From: an uncultured Bacilli bacterium
GTDB taxonomy: Bacteria; Bacillota_I; Bacilli_A; RF39; UBA660
Assembly: GCA_934167665.1 (NCBI GenBank)
Contig: CAKPLN010000001.1
Span: forward strand, 186,001-250,000
DNA length: 64,000 nt
Reading direction: 5' to 3'
The position numbers and the translations under genes were made by a program. The notes below the pieces were generated by a model. It was given only the letters and a program-made list of their open reading frames with translations, searched no databases and was not told where the DNA came from. Positions within the stretch are counted from its first letter, which is position 1, and the number at the start of each line of letters is the position of its first letter. Shown piece by piece: positions 9,067 through 16,912 of the stretch.

Positions 9067-9750
9067 ATGACTACTGAAGAAATTTTAAAAAAATACAAAG
9101 AGGAATTTTCAAGTGCCTTAACTGATTTAAGAACACCAGGTCAAAGACATAAACAAATACCAAACATTCTAACATTTGCTCGCTTATTATCTCCCTTAGT
9201 AATACTACCAGCATCTATTTCTGGTAATACCAAAGCAACTATTATCTCAGCGGCTGGTTTTGGTCTAACTGATATGTTAGATGGCTACATTGCTCGTAAA
9301 TGGCATCTTTCTAGCCAATTAGGTGCCGACTTAGACGCTGTAACTGACAAAATATACGTTGGTACACTATTATTAGCTGGAAGTATAAATAATCCTTATC
9401 TTTTAGTAAATACTGCCCTAGAAGGAGTAATTGCCAGTATAAATTTAAAGCAAAAAATGTCTGACAATAAACCATCTTCAACAATTATGGGAAAAATTAA
9501 AACAGGTGCTATATTTACTTTAAGTGGTCTTTCCTTGGTAAGTAGTAGCAGTAAGTTTTTACTACCTATGGCCCTAACAACAGCTGCTCTTCAAACCATG
9601 ACCATCGCTTCCTACATAAAAAAATATGATAGTAATAAATCAGGAGAAAATAATGAATTAATAGGTGCCTTGAAAGAAGAAAAAAGCTTTTTACTTCAAG
9701 AATTGCAAAACGAGTCCTTAATAGAAAGTCCAAAAGAAAAAATAAAATAA
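9067..9750 (+). CDS. CDP-alcohol phosphatidyltransferase, PgsA-like
   Basis: A membrane phospholipid synthase of the CDP-alcohol phosphatidyltransferase family. The full signature D-G-x2-A-R-x8-G-x3-D-x3-D is present: DGYIARKWHLSSQLG (from Asp72) followed by ADLDAVTD. Hydrophobic segments surround it (RLLSPLVILPASI, TIISAAGFGLTDML, GTLLLAGSI, ALTTAALQTMTIASYI). The most likely product is phosphatidylglycerol-phosphate synthase, but cardiolipin or other head-group transferases share the motif. The start is the ATG at 9067: GGAGGGG lies 5 bases upstream, while the in-frame TTG at 9055 overlaps that ribosome site. The C-terminal 45 residues are charged and cytoplasmic. Single-gene unit ended by a terminator. 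Confidence 0.85.
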   Translation: MTTEEILKKYKEEFSSALTDLRTPGQRHKQIPNILTFARLLSPLVILPASISGNTKATIISAAGFGLTDMLDGYIARKWHLSSQLGADLDAVTDKIYVGTLLLAGSINNPYLLVNTALEGVIASINLKQKMSDNKPSSTIMGKIKTGAIFTLSGLSLVSSSSKFLLPMALTTAALQTMTIASYIKKYDSNKSGENNELIGALKEEKSFLLQELQNESLIESPKEKIK

Positions 9751-9760
9751 AACCAAAAAT

Positions 9761-9794
9761 AAACTCATCTTTAAAATTAAAAGATGAGTTTTTT
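9761..9794 (+). terminator. Terminator after the phosphatidyltransferase gene
   Basis: AAACTCATCTTT (9761-9772) pairs perfectly with AAAGATGAGTTT (9780-9791), loop of 7, then T-run. Confidence 0.88.
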
Positions 9795-9841
9795 AAGCCC
9801 AATTGATCCAATAAAGCATAAAAAACAAGTCTTTTTAATTT

Positions 9842-9871
9842 GTCATTTGTTATTTTTAAAAAACATAAAAT
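9842..9871 (+). promoter_or_regulatory. Candidate sporulation-type (sigma-E-like) promoter for ylbD
   Basis: GTCATTT at 9842-9848 and CATAAAAT at 9864-9871, 15 bases apart, resemble the sigma-E pattern (KMATATT, about 14 bases, CATACAnT). A sigma-A reading (TTGTCA 9840-9845, CATAAA 9864-9869) is also possible but weaker. The -10 lies only 5 bases from the ribosome site, which would give a very short leader. Confidence 0.35.
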
Positions 9872-9887
9872 TATATAGGTGATAAAT

Positions 9888-10265
9888 ATGTCAAAAGAAA
9901 CATTTAAAGTATTTGCAAAAAGCCATCCTGAATTAGCAACTCAGGTAATAAATAATACTACTTCCTGGCAAAAGTTATATGAATTATATGAAATATATGG
10001 TGAAGATAATAAAGTCTGGTCAGATTATTTTTCTAATACTTTAAGTCAAGTATCAAAAACAGCAACTACAACTACAACCAGTACCGCAACAATTAAGGAT
10101 CTAATGAATATGGTAAGAAATATAGATTTAGATTCTGTCCAGAAAGGTGTTAATAATCTTCAAAAAACAATAGGATTATTACAGGATATTGGAATAGGCC
10201 AATCATCAACCAGACAACAAGAAAGTTATGAGCCTAGACCTTTATATAAATATTTTGAGGATTAA
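9888..10265 (+). CDS. ylbD: YlbD-like putative spore coat protein
   Basis: A 125-residue protein that matches the YlbD coat family at its N-terminus: FKVFAKSHPELATQV, TSWQKLYELYEIYGEDNKVW and a C-terminal RPLYKYF. In Bacillus YlbD is a putative outer coat protein; here the function is inferred from homology and from its place at the head of a ylbD-ylbE-ylbF-rsmD cluster. The middle is low-complexity Thr/Ala/Ser (KTATTTTTSTATI). The start is ATG 9888, with AGGTGAT 4 bases upstream; the in-frame GTG at 9879 lies inside that ribosome site. ylbE starts 2 bases after the stop. Confidence 0.72.
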   Translation: MSKETFKVFAKSHPELATQVINNTTSWQKLYELYEIYGEDNKVWSDYFSNTLSQVSKTATTTTTSTATIKDLMNMVRNIDLDSVQKGVNNLQKTIGLLQDIGIGQSSTRQQESYEPRPLYKYFED

Positions 10266-10267
10266 AT

Positions 10268-10489
10268 ATGGACTTATATACAATAAATTATATTAAAAAT
10301 AACCGTACTGTATATAATTACTTAAGAGAAGACCCTTCTTGGTATAAGCAATTAAATCGTAATCGAAGTAGCATACCTATTATTGAGGAATTAGCCAAAA
10401 AGCATTATAAACTAACAACTGAGGATAGAATAAAAAAACTATCTCAAGGAATAGATATAATTAGTAATTTTATAGATGTATTAAAATAA
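10268..10489 (+). CDS. ylbE: YlbE-like protein
   Basis: A 73-residue soluble protein that fits the YlbE-like family: a short N-terminal helix, YLREDPSWYKQLNRNRSSIP (the family has LREQPYWYRELSRNP), then KKHYKLTTEDRIKKLSQGIDI in the place of the family's second half. The role of YlbE is unknown. It starts 2 bases after ylbD, with TTGAGGATTAAAT as ribosome site inside the ylbD end, and so depends on the same transcript. Confidence 0.7.
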   Translation: MDLYTINYIKNNRTVYNYLREDPSWYKQLNRNRSSIPIIEELAKKHYKLTTEDRIKKLSQGIDIISNFIDVLK

Positions 10490-10510
10490 AATATATGATA
10501 AAATTAATAT

Positions 10511-10795
10511 ATGGAAGAGTTAATTGAAAAAATAGAGGCCTTAAAAGTATGTCTTGATAATACTGAAGAAGTAAAAAGTATTAAGTCACTTAATTTAAAG
10601 GTCATAGAAAATAAAGAATTATCAAATAAAATAAAATTATATAACCAAACTAAAAAGGAGAGCCTAAAAGAAGAAATAACTTCTAATGAATTATATAAGG
10701 AATATAAAAAAGCTGAAACGGAATTAAATATTTTAATACTACAAATAAACTCTAAATTAAAGAAAATAAGTAACAAAGGTAAGTGCGGTATATGA
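10511..10795 (+). CDS. ylbF: YlbF/YmcA (RicF-like) protein
   Basis: A 94-residue helical protein of the YlbF/YmcA family. In Bacillus YlbF (RicF) joins YmcA and YaaT in a 4Fe-4S-associated complex that steers RNase Y and affects sporulation and competence. The match is in the helical hairpin LKVIENKELSNKIKLYNQTKK and the gene position between ylbE and rsmD. No ribosome site precedes the ATG. Instead an extended -10 (TGATAAAAT, 10496-10504) ends 6 bases before the ATG, which suggests an almost leaderless mRNA. The stop TGA overlaps the rsmD ATG (ATGA), the sign of translational coupling. The one cysteine near the C-terminus (GKCGI) is not enough to claim a cluster site. Confidence 0.68.
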   Translation: MEELIEKIEALKVCLDNTEEVKSIKSLNLKVIENKELSNKIKLYNQTKKESLKEEITSNELYKEYKKAETELNILILQINSKLKKISNKGKCGI

Positions 10796-11343
10796 AAATA
10801 ATTAGTGGAATCTATAAAGGTAGAAATATAGAAGGTTATAATATTAATGGTACGCGTCCTACAATGGATAGGGTAAAAGAAAGTCTTTTTGCGACTATTC
10901 AGCAATATATCCCTGAAAGTACAGTACTTGATTTATTTACCGGTAGTGGTTCTCTAGCCTTAGAAGCCTTAAGTGAAGGTGCTGCTAAGGCTTATGCCGT
11001 TGATAATAACAAAATAGCGATTGATACAGTCCAAAAAAATATTAAAAATATTGGTATTACTTCTTGTCAAGTTATTAAAAGTGATTACAGATCAGCAATA
11101 GAAGATTTAGCAAGTAAAAATATAAAGTTTGATATTATTTTCCTAGATCCTCCTTATGACACTGATTGCATTAAAATAAGTATTGATTATATATCAAGAT
11201 ATAGCCTATTAAAAGACGAAGGAATTATTGTTTGTGAAAGTAGTAGTTTAGATAAAATAGTTTATCCAACAACATATGAAAAAATAAAAGAAAAAAAATA
11301 TGGTGATAAATGGGTTGTTATTATAAAAAATATGATAAAATAG
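10792..11343 (+). CDS. rsmD: 16S rRNA (guanine-966 N2)-methyltransferase RsmD
   Basis: A Rossmann-fold methyltransferase that modifies G966 of 16S rRNA in the 30S subunit. It has the N-terminal SGIYKGRNI and GTRPTMDRVKESLFATIQ typical of RsmD, motif I LDLFTGSGSLALEALSEGA (SAM binding) and motif IV FLDPPYD (catalysis). The ATG at 10792 overlaps the ylbF stop; a GTG at 10783 in frame is less likely. In Bacillus rsmD (ylbH) is followed by coaD; here coaD and the preceding ylbG are absent and a surface-protein gene follows instead. Confidence 0.9.
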   Translation: MKIISGIYKGRNIEGYNINGTRPTMDRVKESLFATIQQYIPESTVLDLFTGSGSLALEALSEGAAKAYAVDNNKIAIDTVQKNIKNIGITSCQVIKSDYRSAIEDLASKNIKFDIIFLDPPYDTDCIKISIDYISRYSLLKDEGIIVCESSSLDKIVYPTTYEKIKEKKYGDKWVVIIKNMIK

Positions 11344-11374
11344 ATTTATATTAGTTACAATAGGGGTTGATGAG

Positions 11375-13216
11375 ATGAAAAAGCTAAACAATAAAGGCTT
11401 TGCTATTTCGACTGTATTATATTCTTTATTAATTATGGTGCTTTTAATAGTTGTTTTGCTAATGGGCATAATGGCTTCAAATCGTCATAACAGTAAAGAT
11501 TTAGTTACTACTATAGAAGAAGAGTTGAATAGGTATAGTCTGACCACAACAACATTTTCTGCAACAGATACTACTTCAGCAGTTTCTCAAGAATTTATAG
11601 TACCATATGGTAAAGCTGGTTGGTATAAGATAGAACTATGGGGAGCAAGTGGTGGCGATGTTGGTGGCAACAAAGGTGGTGCTGGTGCTTATACTTCAGG
11701 AGTAATTTATTTGGAAGAAAATGAAGCTCTTTATTTTTATGTTGGTACCAAACCTTCTTCTACTGCTGGTGGTGCTAATGGTGGCGGTAAAGGTTCTAAT
11801 AATGCCGCTGGTGGCGGAGGAGCAACAGATGTTAGACTAGTATCTGGTACTTGGAATGACGCAAGCTCTCTTCAAACTAGAATCATGGTGGCATCAGGTG
11901 GTAGTGGAGCTACTCAAAATGCTAGTGGTCAAAATGGTGGCAGTATAGAAACTTATTCTGCAGCTGTTGATAATGGAGCAACACAAACTTCAGGTGGTAC
12001 TAGCCCAACAGGTGGAGCCGCTGGTAGATTAGGTATTGGAGGAGATGCCACCAGCAATGGTTCCGGTGGTGGAGCTGGCTACTTTGGCGGAGCAGGAGGT
12101 GCTTCTAACCAACCTGGTGGCGGTGGGTCTTCATTTATTTCTGGTTATGCTGGAGTAAATTCCGATAATGCTAATACTAATAATCGTTACTTTATTAACG
12201 GTAAGATGGCAGAAAATTCCAATTCATTCTCCGGAAAAGCCAAGATAGAACTAATCTACGTGAACTCTAAAGATAATCCACCTACTAAGAAGAATTCAAA
12301 ATTAGAAAATGTAAGATATATAAAAGATTGTGTTTCTGGAACTGGTTATAGTACAAAAACTTCCCCTCAATGGGTTGAAATTCAGGCTATTAAAGATGGT
12401 GTAAATGTTGCTAAATTAACGACTGATACAACAAGAGATGGCAAACTAGACTCCATAGAACAAACTGGAACATATGGAACAGTATCATGTAAAGAAATAG
12501 ACTTAGGACAAGATAATAACTTAGACGAAATTGCTGTATGGCATATAAAAAGAGACACCTTAGCAACATCTGAACGCATCCTAAGTAATCATACCTTAGA
12601 AGTAAAATCTTCTAGTGGTACCTGGCAAAGTTTAATATCAACACCTAGCGAAGGCGAATATAGTATGCCTGAAGGTGCTGAAGGTATTCATATAACAGCC
12701 TGGGACCCTAGTATAACAGAAGAGATTCCAAATGGAACATATTATATTTTCTCAAGCTTAGCACCATCTACCTCTGCTATAACAGCTTTAAATAGTTATG
12801 AGGATAGTAACGATGCTACTTCCAAATTTAAAAGAATGGTCGGCCTAAACCAAATTAATGGTTCTAATCTTCAAAAATGGACTATTACCAAGGTCGATTC
12901 AACATACTATAAATTAGTAGAAAGAGAATCAAATCAAGCTATGCAGATTGTTGATAATAAAGGTCAAGCTAACTCCAACATCAATACATCAAGTTCCTAT
13001 GATGATCAATACAACTGGACAAAATGGGAAATTATACCTTTACACGATGGAACTTATAGAATTAAACCATACGTTCAACCTACATCTGATTCTAATAATC
13101 AAACGTATCTAGCAACAAGCCAAAGTAACTTTGGTTTAACTAGTGGCAGCCTTATTTTAAGTAAGTATCAAAGTGCTAGTTTTTCTCAACGCTTCTACAT
13201 AATAAATGCTGAATAA
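11375..13216 (+). CDS. Prepilin-like anchored surface protein with Gly-rich and ricin-lectin domains
   Basis: A 613-residue extracellular protein. The N-terminus (NNKGFAISTVLYSLL, then a long hydrophobic stretch to about residue 35) resembles a type IV prepilin: charged lead, G8/F9 cleavage-like site, hydrophobic helix. It lacks the usual Glu at position 5 after the site. Residues about 65-235 form a glycine-rich domain (GGNKGGAGAY, NGGGKG, AAGGGGATD, GGGGSSF) of the type seen in adhesive surface proteins. Residues about 300-430 look like a discoidin/galactose-binding-like unit (WVEIQAI, DEIAVWHIKRD). Residues about 452-613 match a ricin B-type lectin (NGTYYIFSSL, NLQKWTITKVDSTYYKLV, WEIIPLHDGTYRIKP). 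Binding of host or dietary glycans is an inference. No pilus assembly genes are near. Start ATG has GGGGTTGATGAG upstream. Confidence 0.75.
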   Translation: MKKLNNKGFAISTVLYSLLIMVLLIVVLLMGIMASNRHNSKDLVTTIEEELNRYSLTTTTFSATDTTSAVSQEFIVPYGKAGWYKIELWGASGGDVGGNKGGAGAYTSGVIYLEENEALYFYVGTKPSSTAGGANGGGKGSNNAAGGGGATDVRLVSGTWNDASSLQTRIMVASGGSGATQNASGQNGGSIETYSAAVDNGATQTSGGTSPTGGAAGRLGIGGDATSNGSGGGAGYFGGAGGASNQPGGGGSSFISGYAGVNSDNANTNNRYFINGKMAENSNSFSGKAKIELIYVNSKDNPPTKKNSKLENVRYIKDCVSGTGYSTKTSPQWVEIQAIKDGVNVAKLTTDTTRDGKLDSIEQTGTYGTVSCKEIDLGQDNNLDEIAVWHIKRDTLATSERILSNHTLEVKSSSGTWQSLISTPSEGEYSMPEGAEGIHITAWDPSITEEIPNGTYYIFSSLAPSTSAITALNSYEDSNDATSKFKRMVGLNQINGSNLQKWTITKVDSTYYKLVERESNQAMQIVDNKGQANSNINTSSSYDDQYNWTKWEIIPLHDGTYRIKPYVQPTSDSNNQTYLATSQSNFGLTSGSLILSKYQSASFSQRFYIINAE

Positions 13217-13247
13217 AGTAGTTAAAAAGACTACTTTATTTTTTTTA
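13212..13247 (+). terminator. Terminator after the surface lectin gene
   Basis: AATAAAGTAGT (13212-13222) pairs perfectly with ACTACTTTATT (13230-13240), then a long T-run. Confidence 0.88.
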
Positions 13248-13276
13248 ATTTTATTAAGAAAAAAATAATAAAAAAA

Positions 13277-13303
13277 TTAGCACATTTTATTGACAAGTGC
13301 TAA
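13277..13303 (+). promoter_or_regulatory. CIRCE operator 1 (HrcA site)
   Basis: TTAGCACAT, 9 bases, AAGTGCTAA. This matches the CIRCE plan TTAGCACTC-N9-GAGTGCTAA with changes only in the inner two positions of each arm. It covers the -35 of the heat-shock promoter. Confidence 0.9.
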
Positions 13304-13318
13304 AAAAAGTCATACAAT
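13290..13318 (+). promoter_or_regulatory. Heat-shock operon promoter
   Basis: TTGACA at 13290-13295 and TACAAT at 13313-13318, 17-base spacer. It sits between and inside the two CIRCE sites. Confidence 0.82.
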
Positions 13319-13322
13319 ACAA

Positions 13323-13349
13323 TTAGCACTTGTATAATAGTAGTGCTAG
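13323..13349 (+). promoter_or_regulatory. CIRCE operator 2 (HrcA site)
   Basis: TTAGCACTT, 9 bases, TAGTGCTAG. It begins 4 bases after the -10 and so covers the expected transcription start; it would also lie at the 5' end of the mRNA next to the hrcA ribosome site (AGGAGG, 13348-13353). Confidence 0.88.
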
Positions 13350-13361
13350 GAGGTTGAGAAA

Positions 13362-14351
13362 ATGTTAACTGATAGACAAAATAAAGTTCTAAAGTTAATA
13401 GTAGAAAGGTATATCAAAGAAGCAAAGCCTGTTGGCTCTAAAGTAATATCAAAAACTTTGAGATGTTCAAGTGCCACAATTAGAAATGAAATGGCTGCTT
13501 TGGAGGATGCTGGGCTACTAGAAAAAACCCATACCTCATCTGGAAGGGTGCCAAGTGAACTTGGTTACCGTTATTACGTTGACAACTTGATGGAATTAAA
13601 GAAAATGAATGCTGAAGATATGTTAAAGCTACAAATAGTTTTCAAAAATCAACAACTTGCTTTATCCGATGTAATAACTAAAAGTTTACAGGTTATATCA
13701 GATATAACAAACTATACAACGGTAGTATTAGGAAGTACATCACATGAGAATCTTCTAAAACAAATAGAAGTAGTACCAATTGATGAATCTAGTATGATTG
13801 TTATTATAGTTACTGATAAAGGCCATGTAGAACATCGTAACATTAAGTTACAAGGTATTTCCTTAGATGAAGTTAAAAAAACAGTTAGCCTTATCAACAA
13901 CCTAATATCAGGTACCCCAATTGATGAGATTAGTGCCAAGTTGGAATATGAAATAAAGCCAATTATAGGTAACTATGTTAAACAACACGAACAACTATAC
14001 AATGCCTTCTATCATGTCTTTAATGATTTTACTAATCAAGAGATAAATATAGTAGGTAGAAATAAAATATTGGAACAACCTGAATTTAGTTCAAACATTA
14101 CCAAAATTAAAAATGTCTTTAATAAACTAGAAGACAGAAAACTACTTCGTGATATCACAGAAGATGGTGATAATAACATCCGTGTATACATTGGTAATGA
14201 AAATAACATTGATAGTGATGTAACAGTAATAAAGACAACTTTTAAAACTGGAAATGATGAAGGTACAATAGCCATAATCGGACCAAAAAGAATGGAATAT
14301 GAAAGAGTTGTCTCTATGCTAGAGTACATGAAAGACAATATAGAAAGGTAG
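13362..14351 (+). CDS. hrcA: Heat-shock repressor HrcA
   Basis: The repressor of class I heat-shock genes; 329 residues, normal length. The N-terminal winged helix carries SSATIRNEMAALEDAGLLEK and HTSSGRVPSELGYRYYVD, highly typical of HrcA. The rest is the GAF-like dimerisation domain. It binds CIRCE DNA and needs the GroEL chaperonin for activity in the known systems. It heads its own operon under two CIRCE sites, so it is autoregulated. grpE starts 8 bases after its stop. Confidence 0.96.
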   Translation: MLTDRQNKVLKLIVERYIKEAKPVGSKVISKTLRCSSATIRNEMAALEDAGLLEKTHTSSGRVPSELGYRYYVDNLMELKKMNAEDMLKLQIVFKNQQLALSDVITKSLQVISDITNYTTVVLGSTSHENLLKQIEVVPIDESSMIVIIVTDKGHVEHRNIKLQGISLDEVKKTVSLINNLISGTPIDEISAKLEYEIKPIIGNYVKQHEQLYNAFYHVFNDFTNQEINIVGRNKILEQPEFSSNITKIKNVFNKLEDRKLLRDITEDGDNNIRVYIGNENNIDSDVTVIKTTFKTGNDEGTIAIIGPKRMEYERVVSMLEYMKDNIER

Positions 14352-14359
14352 GCCTAAAA

Positions 14360-14998
14360 ATGAATCAAGAGGATAAAGAAAAATTAAACAAAGAATGCCC
14401 TTCTGGTCAAGAAAGCCCATGTGCTGCTGGAGCATGTCAATGCAGCCAAGAAAATGTTGCTCCTAGTCAATATGAAAATGCAGGTGAGGCTCAAAAAAAT
14501 GATGCCTGTTGTGAAAATGAAGCTAAATTACAAGAAGCTTCTAATAAAATAAAAAGACTAGAAGATGAAAACAAAGCTTTAACTGATAAAGTAAAGCTAG
14601 CTCAAGCTGAATTAATAAATTATAGACGACGAAAAGATGAAGAAACGGCTAATTTATTAAAATATGCTAATCAAAGTTTAATTATGGAACTAATAAATTT
14701 AGTAGATAATTTTGAAAGAGCTATTAAGTTAGATGATAATGATTTAACTGATGAACTTTCTAAATTCTTAGCTGGATTTAAAATGATGTATAGTTCCTTG
14801 ACTGATACCTTGAAAAAATTTGGGGTTGAAGAAATAAATAGAGTAGGAGAAATCTTTGATCCAACTCAAGAACAAGCTTTATTAACTGATCATGTTGATG
14901 GAAAGCAAGATGAAGAAGTTATTGAAGTTCTATTAAAAGGATATAAACTAAAAGACAGAGTCATAAGACCTGCCTCAGTAAAAATAAATCAAAATTAA
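14360..14998 (+). CDS. grpE: Nucleotide exchange factor GrpE with a Cys-rich N-terminus
   Basis: The exchange factor for DnaK; 212 residues. The long coiled-coil (EASNKIKRLEDENKALTDKV), the NYRRRKDEE segment and the beta-wing end (VEEINRVGEIFDPTQEQALL, VEVLLKGYKLKDRVIRPA-like) are clear. The unusual part is the first 55 residues: six cysteines (13, 21, 26, 28, 50, 51) in a low-complexity lead, including CQC and CC. Most GrpE proteins have an acidic disordered lead without cysteine. The pattern suggests metal binding or redox response but this is inference. dnaK follows after 15 bases with GGAGAG as ribosome site. Confidence 0.93.
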   Translation: MNQEDKEKLNKECPSGQESPCAAGACQCSQENVAPSQYENAGEAQKNDACCENEAKLQEASNKIKRLEDENKALTDKVKLAQAELINYRRRKDEETANLLKYANQSLIMELINLVDNFERAIKLDDNDLTDELSKFLAGFKMMYSSLTDTLKKFGVEEINRVGEIFDPTQEQALLTDHVDGKQDEEVIEVLLKGYKLKDRVIRPASVKINQN

Positions 14999-15013
14999 AA
15001 GGAGAGATTATTT

Positions 15014-16849
15014 ATGAGTAAAATAATAGGTATAGATTTAGGTACAACTAATTCATGTGCTGCTGTATTGGAAGCAGGAACTGCAAAAGTAATTCCAAAT
15101 CCAGAAGGAGGAAGAACGACACCTTCTGTTGTAGCCTTCAAAAAAGGAGAAAAAATAGTTGGAGAATCAGCTAAGAGACAAGCATTAACAAATCCAAACA
15201 CTGTATCATCAATAAAAAGAAAAATGGGTACAGATGAAAAAGTAGAACTAGAAGGAAAGAAATATACTCCAGAAGAAATTTCCGCTATGATCTTATCATA
15301 CATTAAAGATTATGCTGAAAGTTATTTAGGAGAAAAAGTTACTAAAGCTGTAATTACTGTTCCAGCATACTTTAACGATGCTCAAAGACAAGCTACTAAA
15401 AATGCTGGTAAGATTGCCGGATTAGAAGTAGAAAGAATTATCAACGAGCCAACAGCTGCAGCCTTAGCTTATGGGCTTGATAAAGAAGATGCTCATACAA
15501 TTTTAGTATACGATTTAGGAGGAGGTACTTTTGATGTATCAATTCTTGAATTAGGTGATGGTGTATTTGAAGTAAAAGCAACAGCAGGTAATAATAGATT
15601 AGGTGGAGATGACTTCGATGAAAGAATAATCGAATACTTAATTAAAGAATTTAAGAAAGAAAACGGCGTTGACTTATCAAAAGATAAGATGGCTATGCAA
15701 CGTTTAAAAGAAGTAGCTGAAAAAGCTAAGAAAGATTTAAGTGGTATGGTTTCAACTCAAGTATCAGCACCATTCATCGCTAAGGGTGACGACGGTGAAC
15801 CTCTTCACTTAGATATGACATTAACAAGAGCTAAATTTGAAGATTTAATAAGTGACTTAGTAGAGTCTACACTAGATCCAGTTAAGAAAGCTCTAAAAGA
15901 TGCTAAGATGAGTAAAAAAGATATTGATAAAGTTATCTTAGTTGGTGGTTCAACTCGTGTTCCATTAGTATATGAAACAGTAACAAAAGAATTAGGAAAA
16001 GAACCATCTCGTGAAGTTAACCCAGATGAAGTAGTTGCTATGGGAGCTGCTATTCAAGGTGGAGTTTTAACTGGTGATATTAATGATATCGTTTTACTAG
16101 ATGTTACTCCATTATCATTAGGACTTGAAACTTTAGGTGGAGTTATGACTACACTAATCCCAAGAAACACAACTATTCCAACATCAAAAACAGAAGTATT
16201 CTCAACTGCTGCTGATAACCAACCAGCTGTAGATATTCACATCCTACAAGGTGAAAGACCAATGGCTGCTGATAATAAGACATTAGGTAACTTCCAATTA
16301 GCTAATATTCCACCAGCACCACGTGGAGTTCCAAAAATTGAAGTAACATTCGATATCGATGCCAACGGAATCGTTAACGTTAAAGCTAAAGACTTAGGAA
16401 CAAATAAGGAACAATCAATCACTATAACTTCAAGTACTAATTTAACTGATGAAGAAGTAGAAAAGATGCGTAAAGAAGCTGAAGAAAATAAAGAAGCTGA
16501 TAACAAGCGTAAAGAAGAAGCCGAAATTAAAAATGAAGCAGAACAAATGGTCTTCCAAACTGAAAAATCAATCAAAGATTTAAAAGACAAGATCTCTGAT
16601 AAAGAAAAAGAAGAAGCTGAAGATTTAATCAAAGACTTAAAAGATGCCTTAAAAGATGGAGACATTGAAAAGATTAAGAAAGAAAAAGATAAACTTCAAG
16701 AAAAAGCTATGGCTCTAGCAACTAAGGTATATGAACAAGCTTCAAAAGAACGTGAACAAGAAGAAAGCACTAAAGAAGACGAAGAAAAACCACGTAAAAA
16801 AGCTAAAAAAGATGATGATGTAGAAGAAGCGGATATTGAAGAAGAATAA
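15014..16849 (+). CDS. dnaK: Chaperone DnaK (Hsp70)
   Basis: The ATP-dependent Hsp70 chaperone; 611 residues, the length of Gram-positive DnaK, which lacks the extra segment in the ATPase domain found in proteobacteria. ATPase motifs: GIDLGTTNSC (phosphate 1), NEPTAAALAYGLD, DLGGGTFDVS (phosphate 2) and VGGSTRVP (adenosine). The substrate domain starts after DVTPLSLGLETLGG. The last 40 residues are Lys/Glu-rich (EESTKEDEEKPRKKAKKDDD) and end in acidic EEADIEEE rather than EEVD-like. Third gene of the CIRCE operon. A 13-bp hairpin without T-run follows at 16866-16901. Confidence 0.97.
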   Translation: MSKIIGIDLGTTNSCAAVLEAGTAKVIPNPEGGRTTPSVVAFKKGEKIVGESAKRQALTNPNTVSSIKRKMGTDEKVELEGKKYTPEEISAMILSYIKDYAESYLGEKVTKAVITVPAYFNDAQRQATKNAGKIAGLEVERIINEPTAAALAYGLDKEDAHTILVYDLGGGTFDVSILELGDGVFEVKATAGNNRLGGDDFDERIIEYLIKEFKKENGVDLSKDKMAMQRLKEVAEKAKKDLSGMVSTQVSAPFIAKGDDGEPLHLDMTLTRAKFEDLISDLVESTLDPVKKALKDAKMSKKDIDKVILVGGSTRVPLVYETVTKELGKEPSREVNPDEVVAMGAAIQGGVLTGDINDIVLLDVTPLSLGLETLGGVMTTLIPRNTTIPTSKTEVFSTAADNQPAVDIHILQGERPMAADNKTLGNFQLANIPPAPRGVPKIEVTFDIDANGIVNVKAKDLGTNKEQSITITSSTNLTDEEVEKMRKEAEENKEADNKRKEEAEIKNEAEQMVFQTEKSIKDLKDKISDKEKEEAEDLIKDLKDALKDGDIEKIKKEKDKLQEKAMALATKVYEQASKEREQEESTKEDEEKPRKKAKKDDDVEEADIEEE

Positions 16850-16865
16850 ATATAGAAAGGAAAAA

Positions 16866-16901
16866 AATAAGAAGTAGTATTCGTAAGAACTACTTCTTAT
16901 T
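16866..16901 (+). promoter_or_regulatory. Hairpin between dnaK and pepF, with the only SD on its far side
   Basis: AATAAGAAGTAGT (16866-16878) pairs perfectly with ACTACTTCTTATT (16889-16901). It is not followed by a T-run on the plus strand. The only purine-rich ribosome site, GAAAGGA (16855-16861), lies just before the hairpin, while the pepF ATG lies 11 bases after it. Folding would bring the two close. It may also trim or stabilise the 3' end of the hrcA-grpE-dnaK message. Confidence 0.5.
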
Positions 16902-16912
16902 CTACTAATAAA

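Noticed and set aside
10504..10905. Minus-strand frame of 133 codons across ylbF and rsmD
   Set aside because: It opposes two genes with clear homology and coupled start/stop; composition is typical of a shadow frame.
16237..16665. Minus-strand frame of 142 codons inside dnaK
   Set aside because: Shadow of the dnaK coding sequence; Ser-rich product without any motif and no ribosome site.
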